Of a DNA stretch of 64,000 nucleotides, positions 17,327-27,600 are shown in pieces; positions within the stretch are counted from its first letter, which is position 1, and each line of letters starts with the position of its first letter. The translations under genes and the position numbers were made by a program. A model generated the notes under the pieces. The model saw only the letters and a program-made list of their open reading frames with translations. It had not been told where the DNA came from and did no database searches. The stretch covers positions 930,001 through 994,000 of the forward strand of contig OY781463.1 of NCBI GenBank assembly GCA_963676725.1, in the 5' to 3' direction. The stretch comes from G963662905 sp963676725 (GTDB lineage Bacteria; Bacteroidota; Bacteroidia; Bacteroidales; WRLA01).

Positions 17327-18115
17327 CTAGTCCTCATCCAATGAACTGCACTCGAGTGTTGCCAATATAACCGAAATATTGTCTTTTCCGCCGGCATTAT
17401 TTGCTGCATCTACGAGACTTTTAGCGCTTCCCCCATTTTTGAGGATGTTTTCAATGTCCGTATCACTCAGCATATCGCTCAAGCCATCGCTGCAAATTAG
17501 AAGTACATCTCCACTGTCAAGCCTGTCTGTAATATCTTCAAAATCAAGATAGGCTTGCTTTCCGCCACCAATAGCATTCACTATAATATTGCTTGGAATA
17601 TTCGGGTCGTCGCTGGCAGCTGCCAAAGAATGGTCATTGCTGATTTGCTCCAGTATTCCTTTGCGAAAGCGGTATAAACGGCTGTCGCCGGCATTCATGG
17701 CATAAAATTGACAGGCATAAATAACAAGGCCACAAAGTGTTGTGCCCATTCCAAAGCGTTCCGGATTTTGGTTCCCTTCATCCATTAATTGATCGTGAAT
17801 CCCTATTACCCAATCGTTAAAAATGCTTCTCAAGTGGCTTTCTGAATAACCGGCATCAAGGTTTTCGCAGAATTTTAGCAGGCTTTCCAATACTTTTTCA
17901 CTGGCAATTTCTCCGGCATTTTGTCCGCCCATACCATCTGCCACTGCCAAAGTTAGTTGGCTTTGGGTGTCAAATTCGAGACGGATTTTTGCATCCCGAA
18001 AAATAGTGTTGCCAATCATAATCATATCTTCATTATGATCGCGTTTATTTCCTTTATCGCTGGCAGCCTGCACATCGAGGCTGAAATGATTATTCAATGC
18101 GCACATAAAACTCAA
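17327..18115 (-). CDS. PP2C-type Ser/Thr protein phosphatase
   Basis: 262 residues, a single soluble PP2C domain. The metal-binding motifs are all present: SDKGNKRDHNEDM (D26, D30 region), VADGMGGQNAGE (D60), LLICSDGLSDML and GGKDNISVIL. Such enzymes remove phosphate from Ser/Thr in proteins with Mn or Mg. The start lies inside the FHA gene (26-bp overlap), so the two are translationally coupled. It is the last gene of the zinc-ribbon/kinase/AAA+/FHA transcript. The likely substrates are the kinase DKTIR threonines. It might also act on SiaC encoded just downstream, in the place of SiaA; both are inferences. Confidence 0.95.
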   Translation of the reverse strand: MSFMCALNNHFSLDVQAASDKGNKRDHNEDMIMIGNTIFRDAKIRLEFDTQSQLTLAVADGMGGQNAGEIASEKVLESLLKFCENLDAGYSESHLRSIFNDWVIGIHDQLMDEGNQNPERFGMGTTLCGLVIYACQFYAMNAGDSRLYRFRKGILEQISNDHSLAAASDDPNIPSNIIVNAIGGGKQAYLDFEDITDRLDSGDVLLICSDGLSDMLSDTDIENILKNGGSAKSLVDAANNAGGKDNISVILATLECSSLDED

Positions 18116-18764
18116 TATTTGCTATGATTATATAAGATTCGTTTTCAATAATTTGTGGAATATTTGGCTTCAGGTATTCATTATTATACCTTGTGCCGTT
18201 TGAGGAGTCCATATCGGTGATTTGCCAGCCGCTTTCATTCGAAAAATTGATGCGAGCATGGGTTCCGCTCACCTGACCGTATTGACCAAAGATCCGTGTA
18301 TGAGGCCCGTTTTTGCGCCCAATAATATCCCCATCGTTAAACTTGATGTTTGCACCGATATTTTTATTGGTAAAATAGAGATCCGGTATTCCAAATGCTT
18401 TATTTTTGGGAACATTTGCAATACGGATTGTTTTATCGCCTGCATTTGCTTCTTCTGCTCCAAATGGACCACCTCCTGTTCTGGTGGATGTTTTCCCTTT
18501 ATCAACAGGCTCCGGTTTTGGAGGGGCTATTGGCTTTGGTTTGTCTTTTGCAGCATCCGGTGAAGTTTTGCCTGCAGGCATTTCAGATGGGTCAATCATT
18601 GGTGGTTTGTCTGCAGGATCAATCAGTTTGCCACCGCATTGTGTACATCTTTTGCTTTTCCCGAAAATATGGCATTTGGGGCATAATTTCAGCTCTTGCC
18701 CGCACTGATCGCAGAAATTGCTGTCAGGATCTATATCGGCTTTACATGCTGGACATTTCATCAT
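18090..18764 (-). CDS. Zinc-ribbon FHA-domain protein with one DKTIR motif
   Basis: 224 residues. Residues 4-43 carry four C-x2-C knuckles (two zinc ribbons: CPAC/CDQC and CPKC/CTQC). A Pro/Lys-rich linker follows, then DKTIR at 110-114, and a C-terminal FHA domain (about 140-224). The FHA has the conserved GR (149-150), SGTH (166-169) and NG (189-190), the residues that hold phosphothreonine. FHA domains read pThr peptides; the DKTIR motif equals those in the N-terminus of the neighbouring kinase. It could therefore bind the phosphorylated kinase and itself be a substrate, as GarA is in mycobacteria. The start overlaps the AAA+ gene stop by 4 bp. Confidence 0.93.
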   Translation of the reverse strand: MMKCPACKADIDPDSNFCDQCGQELKLCPKCHIFGKSKRCTQCGGKLIDPADKPPMIDPSEMPAGKTSPDAAKDKPKPIAPPKPEPVDKGKTSTRTGGGPFGAEEANAGDKTIRIANVPKNKAFGIPDLYFTNKNIGANIKFNDGDIIGRKNGPHTRIFGQYGQVSGTHARINFSNESGWQITDMDSSNGTRYNNEYLKPNIPQIIENESYIIIANIEFYVRIE

Positions 18765-21700
18765 GCTAAATCCTCCAGTCTTAATTCATTTAACATATCT
18801 TCTTTAAATTCAGGGCTTCCAAATAATGGGGATAAACGAATGCTTTGTCTTTGAAGCATATGTTCAAAGAGTCTTTTCGCTTCATGTGCCCCATTGTCCT
18901 TATGTGTATCGAAATACTGTATCAAAGCTTCATCCATATCTCCGCTAAGCGTAAAATTATTTTTGGTACAATAGTTTTTGAAAATATTGGCAAGCGCTTC
19001 TGATTCATATTCTGTAAGTTCAAGCATCTGCGCAAAGCGTGATTTTAATGATGGAGATGCATCTAAAAGAGTTAATAGTTTTTCTTTGTTTCCGCCAATG
19101 ATGAGGCAAAACTCGAAGTCGGGGCTTACGATTTTTTGCAGTAAGGCATTGATGATATTTTCTCGCACTTCATCATCAGCAGACAGCAAAGTATCGAAAT
19201 GATCTAAAAATAGAATGCCTCCACGTGTCTGCTCCATTTGGCGCATCAGTTGCATTTGGTATTGTCCGCCCAAACTATTGAGAAGGCTTTCTGTATTAAT
19301 TTCGGTAAGTGTTGGCCTCGAAAGGGCTTTTGTTGCTATAAAAACATCTTTCAATGAAAGGGCCAGACTGCTTTTGCCGGAGCCTTTATCGCCAAAGAAA
19401 ACCAGATGAGTATTGAAGCCTGAAGCCTTTACGCCAAATTTTTCCATGCGCATGCGGTTCATCTCATAAGTTTTTGCAATCTGGGCGATTTTTTCTTTGG
19501 CATCATCCAAGCCAACTAAGCAATCAAGTGCCTTTAAATAATCAGGCGTTTGGCTTTGTTCCTCTGCTCCGTAGGATGGAATATCCTCAGCTAAAATTGT
19601 TTGATAATCTTCATCGCTGAGATTTGCTGCGCCAACATCTGTAATGCGTGATGACATGGCAGAAAGGCTGTTGTCGAAGAGTTTCCTCATCTCACGGGCA
19701 TTCGCAAAGTTTTTATCGCGGTTTTTATAGATTTTTTCAATCGCGGTCCGCACTGCTGCTTCTGCGTCGGGATGAAGAATATACTTTTTCTTTTTCACGA
19801 AAATTTTAAAAATTTCGTAGAGCTCATCCGGTTGATAATCATTGATATGCAAATAACGATCGAAGCGTGATTTCATGCCTGGGTTTGCATTCAGGAAGCC
19901 TTCCATTTCATCTTTATAACCGGCAGCGATCATGACAAATTTTCCACGGTCGTCTTCCATACGTTTCATCAATGTTTCTATGGCTTCCTGCCCGTATTTA
20001 TCTACTTGGCCTCCCGAAGCGGGAGCAAGTGTATATGCTTCATCCACAAAAAGGATTCCTCCTAGTGCACGATTGCATGCTTCGGTAACCAATTTTGGCG
20101 TCTGGCCTGTGTATTGACCAACCAATTGGCTGCGGTCTACTTCAACTACATTGCCACGGCTTAAAACCCCAATTGTTTTAAATACTTCTCCTAGTTTTCG
20201 GGCAATCGTAGTTTTTCCTGTTCCGGGATTTCCTGTGAGCACAACATTAAGACCTGCATTTTCTGCAGAAGCTAGTCCTCGACGGACACGTTCCTGCATG
20301 ATTTGCATTTGCGCTGCAATTTGCCGTACTGCTTGTTTTACTTCATCCATGCCAATGAATTCATCAAGTTCGGCAAGGATTTCATTGAGGGGTTTGGCTT
20401 TTTCTACTTCACCTTCAATATCAGCACGGGTGATCATTGAAAGGCTCTCGCCTTCGAGTTCAGCGCCTTCGCTCATCAGTTTTGTGAGTCTGGTACTCTG
20501 TCTTTGCGTTGCTTCTTCAAAGATTTTTCGCATTTCGCGGGCATTACCAAAATTCTTATCCCGACGGTTATAAATGCCCTGAATAAACATGCTGATGTTT
20601 TCATCGGCATCGGCTTCGAGGGTCAATTTATTCTTTTTTACCAATGCACGGAATATTTCCTCCAATGCTTTTGGCTTATAGTCTTCAAAATTAATGTACT
20701 TATTAAACCGGGATTTTAAACCGGGATTTGTGCTAATAAACTGATCCATTTCGGCAGTATAACCTGCAGCAATCACAATAAATTTTCCGCGGTCATCTTC
20801 CATGCGTTTCAATAATGTATCGATTGCTTGCTGGCCAAATGTATCGTTTTCACCTTGTGCCAGGGTATATGCTTCATCAATAAACAATAAGCCACCCATC
20901 GCTTTATCGATGATGTTATTTGTTTTGATGGCTGTTTGCCCACTAAAACCTGCCACTAATTCGGAACGGTCTGCCTCAACAAGATGCCCACGTGATAAAA
21001 CGCCCATTGCCTTAAAAATATCTGCCATAATTCGGGCAACGGTTGTTTTTCCTGTTCCGGGATTTCCGGCAAAAACGAAATGCGATTTTAATGTTTTCGC
21101 ACCTTCATCGCCTCTTTGTTTTTGTAAGTTGAGCAAGTCAATCAGGCTGCGTACTTCTTTCTTCACATTATCGAGGCCACTGAGTTCGTTGAGTTTGGCC
21201 ATGCATTCTTCAGGATCCAGATCTTTCGATTTTTCATAAGGAATATCTTCCGTAATGATGGTGATAAAATCATCATCTGTAAGCTTATTATGATCGCTTT
21301 GTGTTAGCCTTCCCGACATTTTTGCCAGTGTAGCATCAAAAAGCTTACGCATTTCCCTTGCATTGGCAAAATCCTTATCACGACGGTTATAGATGTCTTC
21401 AATAGCAGATTTTAGTGTTTCAATTGCTTCATTATGAAGTTTATAACCTTTTTTCTTCACGAAGATGTTGAAGATGCCATATAATTCATCTGGTGTATAA
21501 TCGTCGATATGCAGTGTTCTGTCGAAGCGTGATTTCATACCCGGATTCACATTGAGGAATTGCTCCATAGGAGTTTGGTAACCGGCAACAATGACCACAT
21601 ATTTTCCGCGGTCGTCCTCCATGCGTTTCATCAATGTTTCCACGGCTTCGGTTCCAAATTTATCTTTATCTCCCGAATCGCTCACAGGAGCGAGAGTATA

Positions 21701-24583
21701 TGCTTCATCAACAAAAAGAATGCCTCCCATAGCGCGCTGACAGGCTTCGTCAACCAGTTTTGGGGTTTGGCCTGTATATTGCCCAACGAGTTTGCTGCGA
21801 TCTACTTCCACAACTTGCCCGCGTTTGATTACGCCAATGGTTTTAAAAACTTCGCCAAGCTTTCTTGCAATTGTGGTTTTTCCTGTTCCGGGATTTCCTG
21901 TGAGCACAATATTAATGCCTGTGTTTTCTGCAGAAGCAAGTCCTCGCTGTACGCGATGTTGCATTAATTGCATTTGTGCTGCAATTTCCCGTACAGCTTT
22001 TTTCACAGTATCCATACCGATAAACTCATCGAGTTCAGCAAGGATTTCGTTTAATGGCTTGGCTTTTTTTACTTCGCCCTCGATATCTTCACGCGTAATT
22101 AAGGTCAATGCCGATGGATCCAGTTCAATGCCCTGAGCCATTAATTTTGTGAGGCGAGTGCTTTGTCTCTGTGTTGCTTCTTCGAAGATTTTCCGCATTT
22201 CGCGGGCATTTCCAAAGTTTTTATCACGCTGATTGTAGATGCCCTGAATAAACATGCTGATGTTTTCGTCGGCTTCTGTATCGAGTTCTAATTTGTTTTT
22301 TTTAACCAAAGCCCGAAAGATTTCTTCGAGTGCTTCGGGTTTATAATCTTCAAAGTCGATATACTTATTGAAACGCGATTTTAATCCGGGATTTGTATCG
22401 ATGAATTGATCCATTTCGGCAGTATAACCGGCGGCAATGACGATAAATTTTCCGCGATCGTCTTCCATACGTTTTAATAAAGTATCGATTGCTTGCTGTC
22501 CAAAATCATCGTTTTCGCCTTGCGATAAGGTATAGGCTTCGTCAATGAACAATACGCCACCCATTGCTTTATCAATAATATTATTGGTTTTGATGGCGGT
22601 TTGGCCTTTAAATCCTGCGACTAATTCTGAGCGGTCTGCTTCAACGAGATGGCCTTTTGCAAGCACACCCATTCCTTTAAAAATATCGGCCATAATCCTA
22701 GCAACGGTTGTTTTTCCCGTTCCAGGATTTCCGGCATAGATAAAATGGGAATTCAGGCTTCTGGCGCCTTCATCGCCGCGTTGTTTTTGCAGGTTGAGCA
22801 GGTCAATTATGCTGCGCACTTCTTTCTTCACATTATCAAGCCCGCTGAGTTCGTTGAGCTTGGCCATGCATGTTTCAGGATCAAGCTCTTGTTTTTCCTC
22901 ATAGGGAATATCTTCGGGCATAATGGTAACCAGTGCTTCATCGCTTTGTTCTTCATTGCTTAAGCGCGAGATGCGGTCGGAGAATTGGCTGGACGTATCT
23001 TCAAAAAGTTTCCGCATTTCCCTGCCGTTCCCAAAATCTTTGTCGCGGCTTTCATAAATATCGCTGATTGCAGCAAGAAGGCGTTCTTCGGCATTTGGGT
23101 GTAGCCTGTATTTTTTCTTTTTTGCAAACATCTTAAAAATCGCCAGAAGTTCATCGGGCTGATAATCATCGATATGGAGGTATTTATTAAAACGCGATTT
23201 CATACCCGGGTTCACCCTGAGGAATTGATCCATTTGGGTTTTATAGCCTGCAGCGATAACGACAAAATTCCCTCTGTCGTCTTCCATGCGTTTCATAAGG
23301 GTTTCGATGGCTTCGGTGCCGAATTTATCTTTGCCACCGGCATCGCTTACAGGGGCAAGTGTGTATGCTTCATCGACAAACAGAATCCCACCCATGGCTT
23401 TATCGCAGGCATCATTGACAAGTTGTGGCGTTTGTCCTGTGTATTGTCCAACAATTTTGCTGCGGTCCACTTCAATCACATGGCCGCCATCAAGGAAACC
23501 AATAGCTTCAAAAATTTCGCCCAATTTCCGTGCGATGGTGGTTTTTCCTGTGCCAGGATTTCCCGTAAGGATAAAGTGCATGCCAATTTTATCTACACTT
23601 CCCAAACCCCGTTTTGCACGTTCGTTAATGGTTTGAACCTGTCGGGCAATTTCTTTCACGGTAGTTTTTACCTCCTCCATGCCTATAAATTCTTCCAATT
23701 CCTTCAGGACTTCTTCAAGGTTTTTCGTTTCGGGAATAGGACATGGAATATCTTTGGTGGTGGCAATATTATTGTCCTCATCGCCAAGGGCAACACGCTG
23801 AATGTATTTTTTATAAATATCTTCAGCCATATCAGCTGCCAAGTGCCCATTTCCAAAACTTTCGTCGCGGGTTTTTACGGCTTGTTTATAGATTTTATAT
23901 AATGCATCTCGGCAATCTATATCTGCTTCCAGCTCAAAAGAAGTTTTCATGCGCCTGATGCATATTTCGCAGAGCTCTGTATGTGAAAAGTCGGGAAGAT
24001 GGAATTCATATTCAAAGCGCGAACGTATAGAAGGATTAGCGCTTAGGAATTCGTTAAAGCCTCCGGGCAATGCGCCTAGAATAATGATTGGGTCGGTACC
24101 TAATCGATCCATACCGGAGAAGAGTTTATCCAGTTTATTGACATCATTGGCATAACCACCGGGCAATAATTTTTGGGCATTATCGATAAAAAGGATGCCT
24201 CCTTTGGCTTTGTCGATATTGTCGTCATAATCTTCGAGCCATTTATCATAATCGGGTGCATCAACAATCATTGCATGCGCTTTTGTGATGATGCCGTTGC
24301 CGAAAAATAATTGCTGCAAAAGATTTGCCATGGTTGTTTTTCCCGTGCCCGTATTGCCCGTAATAATTGTATGCATATTGATGCGGGCGTGGCCTGAACT
24401 TTGGCGGTCTTTTATGGCTTTTGAAATTTTGACCAAGGTCTTGATTTCCTCTTTTACGTGTCCCACGCCTACTAACTGTTCGAGCAGGGCAGAAGATTCA
24501 TTCAAAACAGGCTTTCCGCAATATTTGCAATAGCGGGCAATATCCCTATTCTGTTTTCCACATTTATCGCAACTTAGGGGCAT
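18761..24583 (-). CDS. Seven-module CbxX/SpoVK-type AAA+ protein with N-terminal zinc ribbon
   Basis: 1940 residues in one chain. A zinc ribbon (C5, C8, C19, C22) is followed by seven AAA+ modules with Walker A motifs at 76, 341, 618, 896, 1173, 1451 and 1731, spaced 265-280 residues. Modules 2, 4 and 6 share DRSK/Q(I/L)VGQYTGQTP; modules 3 and 5 share DRSELVAGF(K/S)GQTAIKTNN, giving an alternating A-B-A-B-A core. These five have intact Walker B (F(V/I)DEAYTL) and the NPG(M/L)KSRF arginine motif. Module 1 has FIDNAQ (N135) and module 7 FLDHFD (H1795) where the catalytic Glu belongs. The family (CbbX, SpoVK, EccA) normally has one module per chain and forms hexamers that remodel proteins. Client unknown. 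It lies between the kinase and FHA genes. Confidence 0.95.
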   Translation of the reverse strand: MPLSCDKCGKQNRDIARYCKYCGKPVLNESSALLEQLVGVGHVKEEIKTLVKISKAIKDRQSSGHARINMHTIITGNTGTGKTTMANLLQQLFFGNGIITKAHAMIVDAPDYDKWLEDYDDNIDKAKGGILFIDNAQKLLPGGYANDVNKLDKLFSGMDRLGTDPIIILGALPGGFNEFLSANPSIRSRFEYEFHLPDFSHTELCEICIRRMKTSFELEADIDCRDALYKIYKQAVKTRDESFGNGHLAADMAEDIYKKYIQRVALGDEDNNIATTKDIPCPIPETKNLEEVLKELEEFIGMEEVKTTVKEIARQVQTINERAKRGLGSVDKIGMHFILTGNPGTGKTTIARKLGEIFEAIGFLDGGHVIEVDRSKIVGQYTGQTPQLVNDACDKAMGGILFVDEAYTLAPVSDAGGKDKFGTEAIETLMKRMEDDRGNFVVIAAGYKTQMDQFLRVNPGMKSRFNKYLHIDDYQPDELLAIFKMFAKKKKYRLHPNAEERLLAAISDIYESRDKDFGNGREMRKLFEDTSSQFSDRISRLSNEEQSDEALVTIMPEDIPYEEKQELDPETCMAKLNELSGLDNVKKEVRSIIDLLNLQKQRGDEGARSLNSHFIYAGNPGTGKTTVARIMADIFKGMGVLAKGHLVEADRSELVAGFKGQTAIKTNNIIDKAMGGVLFIDEAYTLSQGENDDFGQQAIDTLLKRMEDDRGKFIVIAAGYTAEMDQFIDTNPGLKSRFNKYIDFEDYKPEALEEIFRALVKKNKLELDTEADENISMFIQGIYNQRDKNFGNAREMRKIFEEATQRQSTRLTKLMAQGIELDPSALTLITREDIEGEVKKAKPLNEILAELDEFIGMDTVKKAVREIAAQMQLMQHRVQRGLASAENTGINIVLTGNPGTGKTTIARKLGEVFKTIGVIKRGQVVEVDRSKLVGQYTGQTPKLVDEACQRAMGGILFVDEAYTLAPVSDSGDKDKFGTEAVETLMKRMEDDRGKYVVIVAGYQTPMEQFLNVNPGMKSRFDRTLHIDDYTPDELYGIFNIFVKKKGYKLHNEAIETLKSAIEDIYNRRDKDFANAREMRKLFDATLAKMSGRLTQSDHNKLTDDDFITIITEDIPYEKSKDLDPEECMAKLNELSGLDNVKKEVRSLIDLLNLQKQRGDEGAKTLKSHFVFAGNPGTGKTTVARIMADIFKAMGVLSRGHLVEADRSELVAGFSGQTAIKTNNIIDKAMGGLLFIDEAYTLAQGENDTFGQQAIDTLLKRMEDDRGKFIVIAAGYTAEMDQFISTNPGLKSRFNKYINFEDYKPKALEEIFRALVKKNKLTLEADADENISMFIQGIYNRRDKNFGNAREMRKIFEEATQRQSTRLTKLMSEGAELEGESLSMITRADIEGEVEKAKPLNEILAELDEFIGMDEVKQAVRQIAAQMQIMQERVRRGLASAENAGLNVVLTGNPGTGKTTIARKLGEVFKTIGVLSRGNVVEVDRSQLVGQYTGQTPKLVTEACNRALGGILFVDEAYTLAPASGGQVDKYGQEAIETLMKRMEDDRGKFVMIAAGYKDEMEGFLNANPGMKSRFDRYLHINDYQPDELYEIFKIFVKKKKYILHPDAEAAVRTAIEKIYKNRDKNFANAREMRKLFDNSLSAMSSRITDVGAANLSDEDYQTILAEDIPSYGAEEQSQTPDYLKALDCLVGLDDAKEKIAQIAKTYEMNRMRMEKFGVKASGFNTHLVFFGDKGSGKSSLALSLKDVFIATKALSRPTLTEINTESLLNSLGGQYQMQLMRQMEQTRGGILFLDHFDTLLSADDEVRENIINALLQKIVSPDFEFCLIIGGNKEKLLTLLDASPSLKSRFAQMLELTEYESEALANIFKNYCTKNNFTLSGDMDEALIQYFDTHKDNGAHEAKRLFEHMLQRQSIRLSPLFGSPEFKEDMLNELRLEDLA

Positions 24584-24619
24584 ATTATTTGTGTTTTTTC
24601 ACTGAATAAATGTTCATTA

Positions 24620-27600
24620 TTAGTTTTTTGTTGCCTCAAACTCAACTTTAGTCTTATTCGAATTCAGGATATAAGTACCGGTGAGTTTTTGACCGTCTTC
24701 GGCTGGAGTGATTTTATAGCTGCCTTTGAATTTCTTATCTAGAAGGTCTTTTAATGTTAAGACTTTCTTTGTTGGATTGTAAGTCCCTTCAAATTCTTGA
24801 GTTACATCTTTATTGTATGTGACTGTGATATTGCCTTTTACATTATTGTTTTCAATAGAAGTGAATTCCATTTTCATATCGCGCCCTTCAAATGTTCCTG
24901 TCCATTCGCCTGTTAAGAAATTTGCATCATTAGTAGGCGAAGTGATGGTTTCAAAGAGGGCTGATTTATGGATGTCGCCCGCAGCTCCGCTATACAATAC
25001 AGCAGGACCGCCCAGAAAGATAGCGCCAAGGGCACCGGCAAACATTAGATTCCGGAAAGATTTTTTACGTTCGGAAGCATAATTGGCCATTTCCTTAAGT
25101 TTGGAGTTCTCATACGTAGCTTTGTTGCTATAAGCGTACTGTAATGGTCCCCAGATAAGGTCCCATTCGCTGGTGTCGCGATAAAGAGCTTTGCGAAGGG
25201 CCGCATTTGTATAAGTATTATGCCACATCAGCCATCCACATGCCCCGGCAACAAGCACGATAAGAGCAAAAGCAATAATGCCGATAATTGCAATCAGAAG
25301 CCCTAATACGAAATAAGCTATATAATAGAGTATTACACCTCCAATAAGACCAATAATAGGGCCGCCAATTAGAGTGGTGCTGAACGAAAAATCGTCATCG
25401 CCCAAGAAAGTGAGTACAACCCCTATAATTGCCATAATGAGATAATACAATGAAGGGGCAGAAAAAGCATTTCCGGACATTGGACTTTCCTCGATGGGAA
25501 TGCCAACTGTAAATAGTTTAAGTGCAAGATAGGCAGTAAGCATTACAAAAAGAATAGTAAATCCCATGCGTGTAATCAGGAATGATTGATCCTTTTTTTG
25601 GCTTCGGTTATAGACTTTTTGTACGGAACCACGTGCTTCATGATATCGCTGCACAGCATTGGTCTTTGCTTTAATTTTGCCTAAAAACTCAGTATAGTCT
25701 CTGAGTTTGTTTTCATAGGCACCTTTTTCTTCAAATTTACCATAGGGGTTTTCGTGGAAGAATGTGCTAATCCATGCATTAAACCGACTGGTTGGTTGCT
25801 CTGTTTCTTTTTGTATTTCTTTTTTTATTTTTCCAAGTTTGGTGAGCACATCTTCCGGGCTACTCACTTCCACTCCATTATCAAAAACAAACACAAAATC
25901 TTTATCCAATGCACGAATGGACTTCATTAGCGCAACATTATTGTCGTATGGTCCAATTTTGTTTTTATGCTTTTTGGCATCGTAGGAGTACTGAATAAAA
26001 TCAATGATGCTTTTCCAGTTTTGAGCACTCATAAATACGTAAAGGAAGTCGTGCTTGTATTTTAATTTATCTGAAAACGCATCAAAATGTTTGAATAAAT
26101 AGGCGGCAATTTCTTTGCGTGTAAAGAGTTTTACAGGATCTTTTTGCAAGCCAAGGTAGCCCAGATCTTTGTTCATCGCCCAGCGAAGACCCATTAAACC
26201 TGCTTCAGGGGCGCTTTGTTCAAATTCTTTACGCATCCGTTCTGCAACAGCATGCAGTTCGTGTGTGTCTTTGCGGAATTTTAGCCAAGCAGAAATTGTT
26301 CCATTATAAAAATATTCCTTTCCTAAATCGAAATAATCATCAATAAGGTCTTCTAATTCCAGTGCATTATTTGCGTAGGAAACAGTTTTGCCTTTTTTGT
26401 CTTTCGGATGTTTGAAAAGGAAAGGACGCCCCGGATCCAGGCTGTAAATGATATGGTATAAGGCGATGTCCAGGCCAATTTTTTCATCGCGCATAAAATT
26501 AACATACTGATTTACAAATTTATGGCCTCCTTTACTGGCAAGGAAAATATATAATGGATCGCTGCGTTTTGTAAGAGCTTTTTTATAATAGGATGCATTT
26601 TTTTCGATTGCATCGGCCAGTTGTTTCTTATTGGTGCATTCTGTGCCGTCGGGGGCAATATAGGGTAAGGTAGGATTCAGCATATAGGCTGTTGTGCATA
26701 AACCGGCTTGCTGATCTTTTGGAAAAATTTTCCCTATCACTTCTTTGATTTCCATTTGTGATTTCGGATCCTCATTTTCTTTAAACCAATCCGCAATCAT
26801 TCCATCATATAAATATCGGATTCCGAGTTGTGGATGCCTCAATAAAAGCTCACCCAATTCTTCCCTCGACCAGGCAATGAGTCCTGCTTCCTTATCAAAG
26901 TTAAAAGGCTTTTGTTTTGATGCTTCACTGCCGGAGTCTTCAATGACCTCAACATGTTCGCCTTTAATCCAGCGTTTTACTTGATCGAGACCCCATCTGT
27001 TTTTTAATTCTCTGACAGTTAATCCTTTAATAAGCGTAAGAACTCTTTCATCTATGGGGATATCATTAAAATATTTAGGGTCTGTGATGGAACCATGGTT
27101 TTTTTCGATCATCAGCTCATCTTCGCTATAGCCTTTGCCAAATTGTTTTCCAAACCACAAGACCATAACAGTAATGCCCAAGGCATACCAGTCAACACGA
27201 TAGTCGAAAAATGCCTGACCATGTGCTCCAATAAGGTACATTTCCGGAGCAGAGAACAAAACAGATCTGTCTCTGGTGTCCCCATGAAGTCCTATTCCTT
27301 CTTCCATAAGGGAGCTGATTCCAAAATCACCGATAATGACATCAGTTTTTTCGGCATCTCTATAAAATAGGTTTCCTGGTTTAATATCGCGATGGATAAT
27401 TTTTTTCTCATGCAAGAATTCGAGGGCATTTGCAGTTTCTGCAACAATTTGTCGTATTGCAGTATAGTTGCGTATCGGGAGTATATCTTCAACCGTTCCT
27501 CCTGCAGCATATTCCATGATTTCGTAAAATCTTTGGAAGCCATATCCTGTCGGTTGATAATACCCAAAATCGTATATTGTTATTATATCTTCATGATGTA

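Noticed and set aside
23174..23902. 242-codon plus-strand ORF inside the AAA+ gene (and several similar ones)
   Set aside because: Antisense to conserved AAA+ motifs; similar shadow frames recur in each module because the modules are repeats.
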